From Clostridium sp. UBA5530 (GTDB taxonomy: Bacteria > Bacillota > Clostridia > Clostridiales > Clostridiaceae), in assembly GCA_002423705.1 (NCBI GenBank), contig DINW01000038.1, positions 19,514-32,696 of the forward strand: 13,183 nt of DNA, in the 5' to 3' direction. Shown piece by piece: positions 13,176-13,183 of the stretch (within the stretch, counting starts at the first letter, position 1; each line of letters begins with the position of its first letter). The notes below the pieces were generated by a model. The model was not told the DNA's origin. It saw nothing but the letters and a program-made list of their open reading frames with translations, and searched no databases. Both the position numbers and the translations under genes were made by a program.

Positions 13176-13183
13176 AGAAAACC

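Overview
The window looks like a chromosomal segment from a low-GC Firmicute, most likely a Clostridium of the butyrate-forming cluster I group. The support is the strong A+T bias, AGA/ATA/TTA-rich codon use, near-perfect AGGAGG ribosome sites, U-tailed hairpin terminators, and protein sequences that closely resemble the clostridial butyryl-CoA (bcs) enzymes and NfnAB as I remember them. No transposase, phage, CRISPR, tRNA or rRNA gene is visible. It reads as core metabolic DNA, and the unexplained material lies in the intergenic regions.

Layout. At the left edge is the N-terminal part of a minus-strand PAP2-family membrane phosphatase (1-207). The next 200 bases hold a consensus plus-strand promoter followed about 110 nt later by an intrinsic terminator with no ORF between, a candidate small RNA. 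A minus-strand glycerophosphodiester phosphodiesterase (410-1144) is divergent from a small membrane protein (1357-1641). After a 500-base AT-rich non-coding stretch with a promoter comes rex (2149-2820), which has its own terminator.

The centre is the butyryl-CoA operon crt-bcd-etfB-etfA-hbd (3181-7863). It is preceded by a sigma-A-type promoter and a near-perfect Rex operator, and closed by a hairpin terminator. Crotonase, butyryl-CoA dehydrogenase with its electron-transfer flavoprotein, and 3-hydroxybutyryl-CoA dehydrogenase together convert acetoacetyl-CoA to butyryl-CoA. The Bcd/Etf complex is expected to bifurcate electrons from NADH to crotonyl-CoA and ferredoxin. Thiolase and the terminal butyrate genes are not in the window. 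Rex, encoded just upstream, should repress the operon when NADH/NAD+ is low.

Downstream are a chemoreceptor (7979-10057) whose sensor carries the residues of the amino-acid-binding dCache motif, an unassigned five-helix membrane protein (10162-10623), a highly base-paired non-coding element (about 10627-10748), and nfnAB (10853-13122). NfnAB is the second flavin-based bifurcating complex and can use reduced ferredoxin plus NADH to make NADPH. The segment therefore places redox sensing, ferredoxin reduction and ferredoxin-to-NADPH conversion within 11 kb. The most interesting unexplained items are the structured element before nfnA, the candidate small RNA at 276-388, a dyad overlapping the crt promoter, and a tight hairpin between etfA and hbd.
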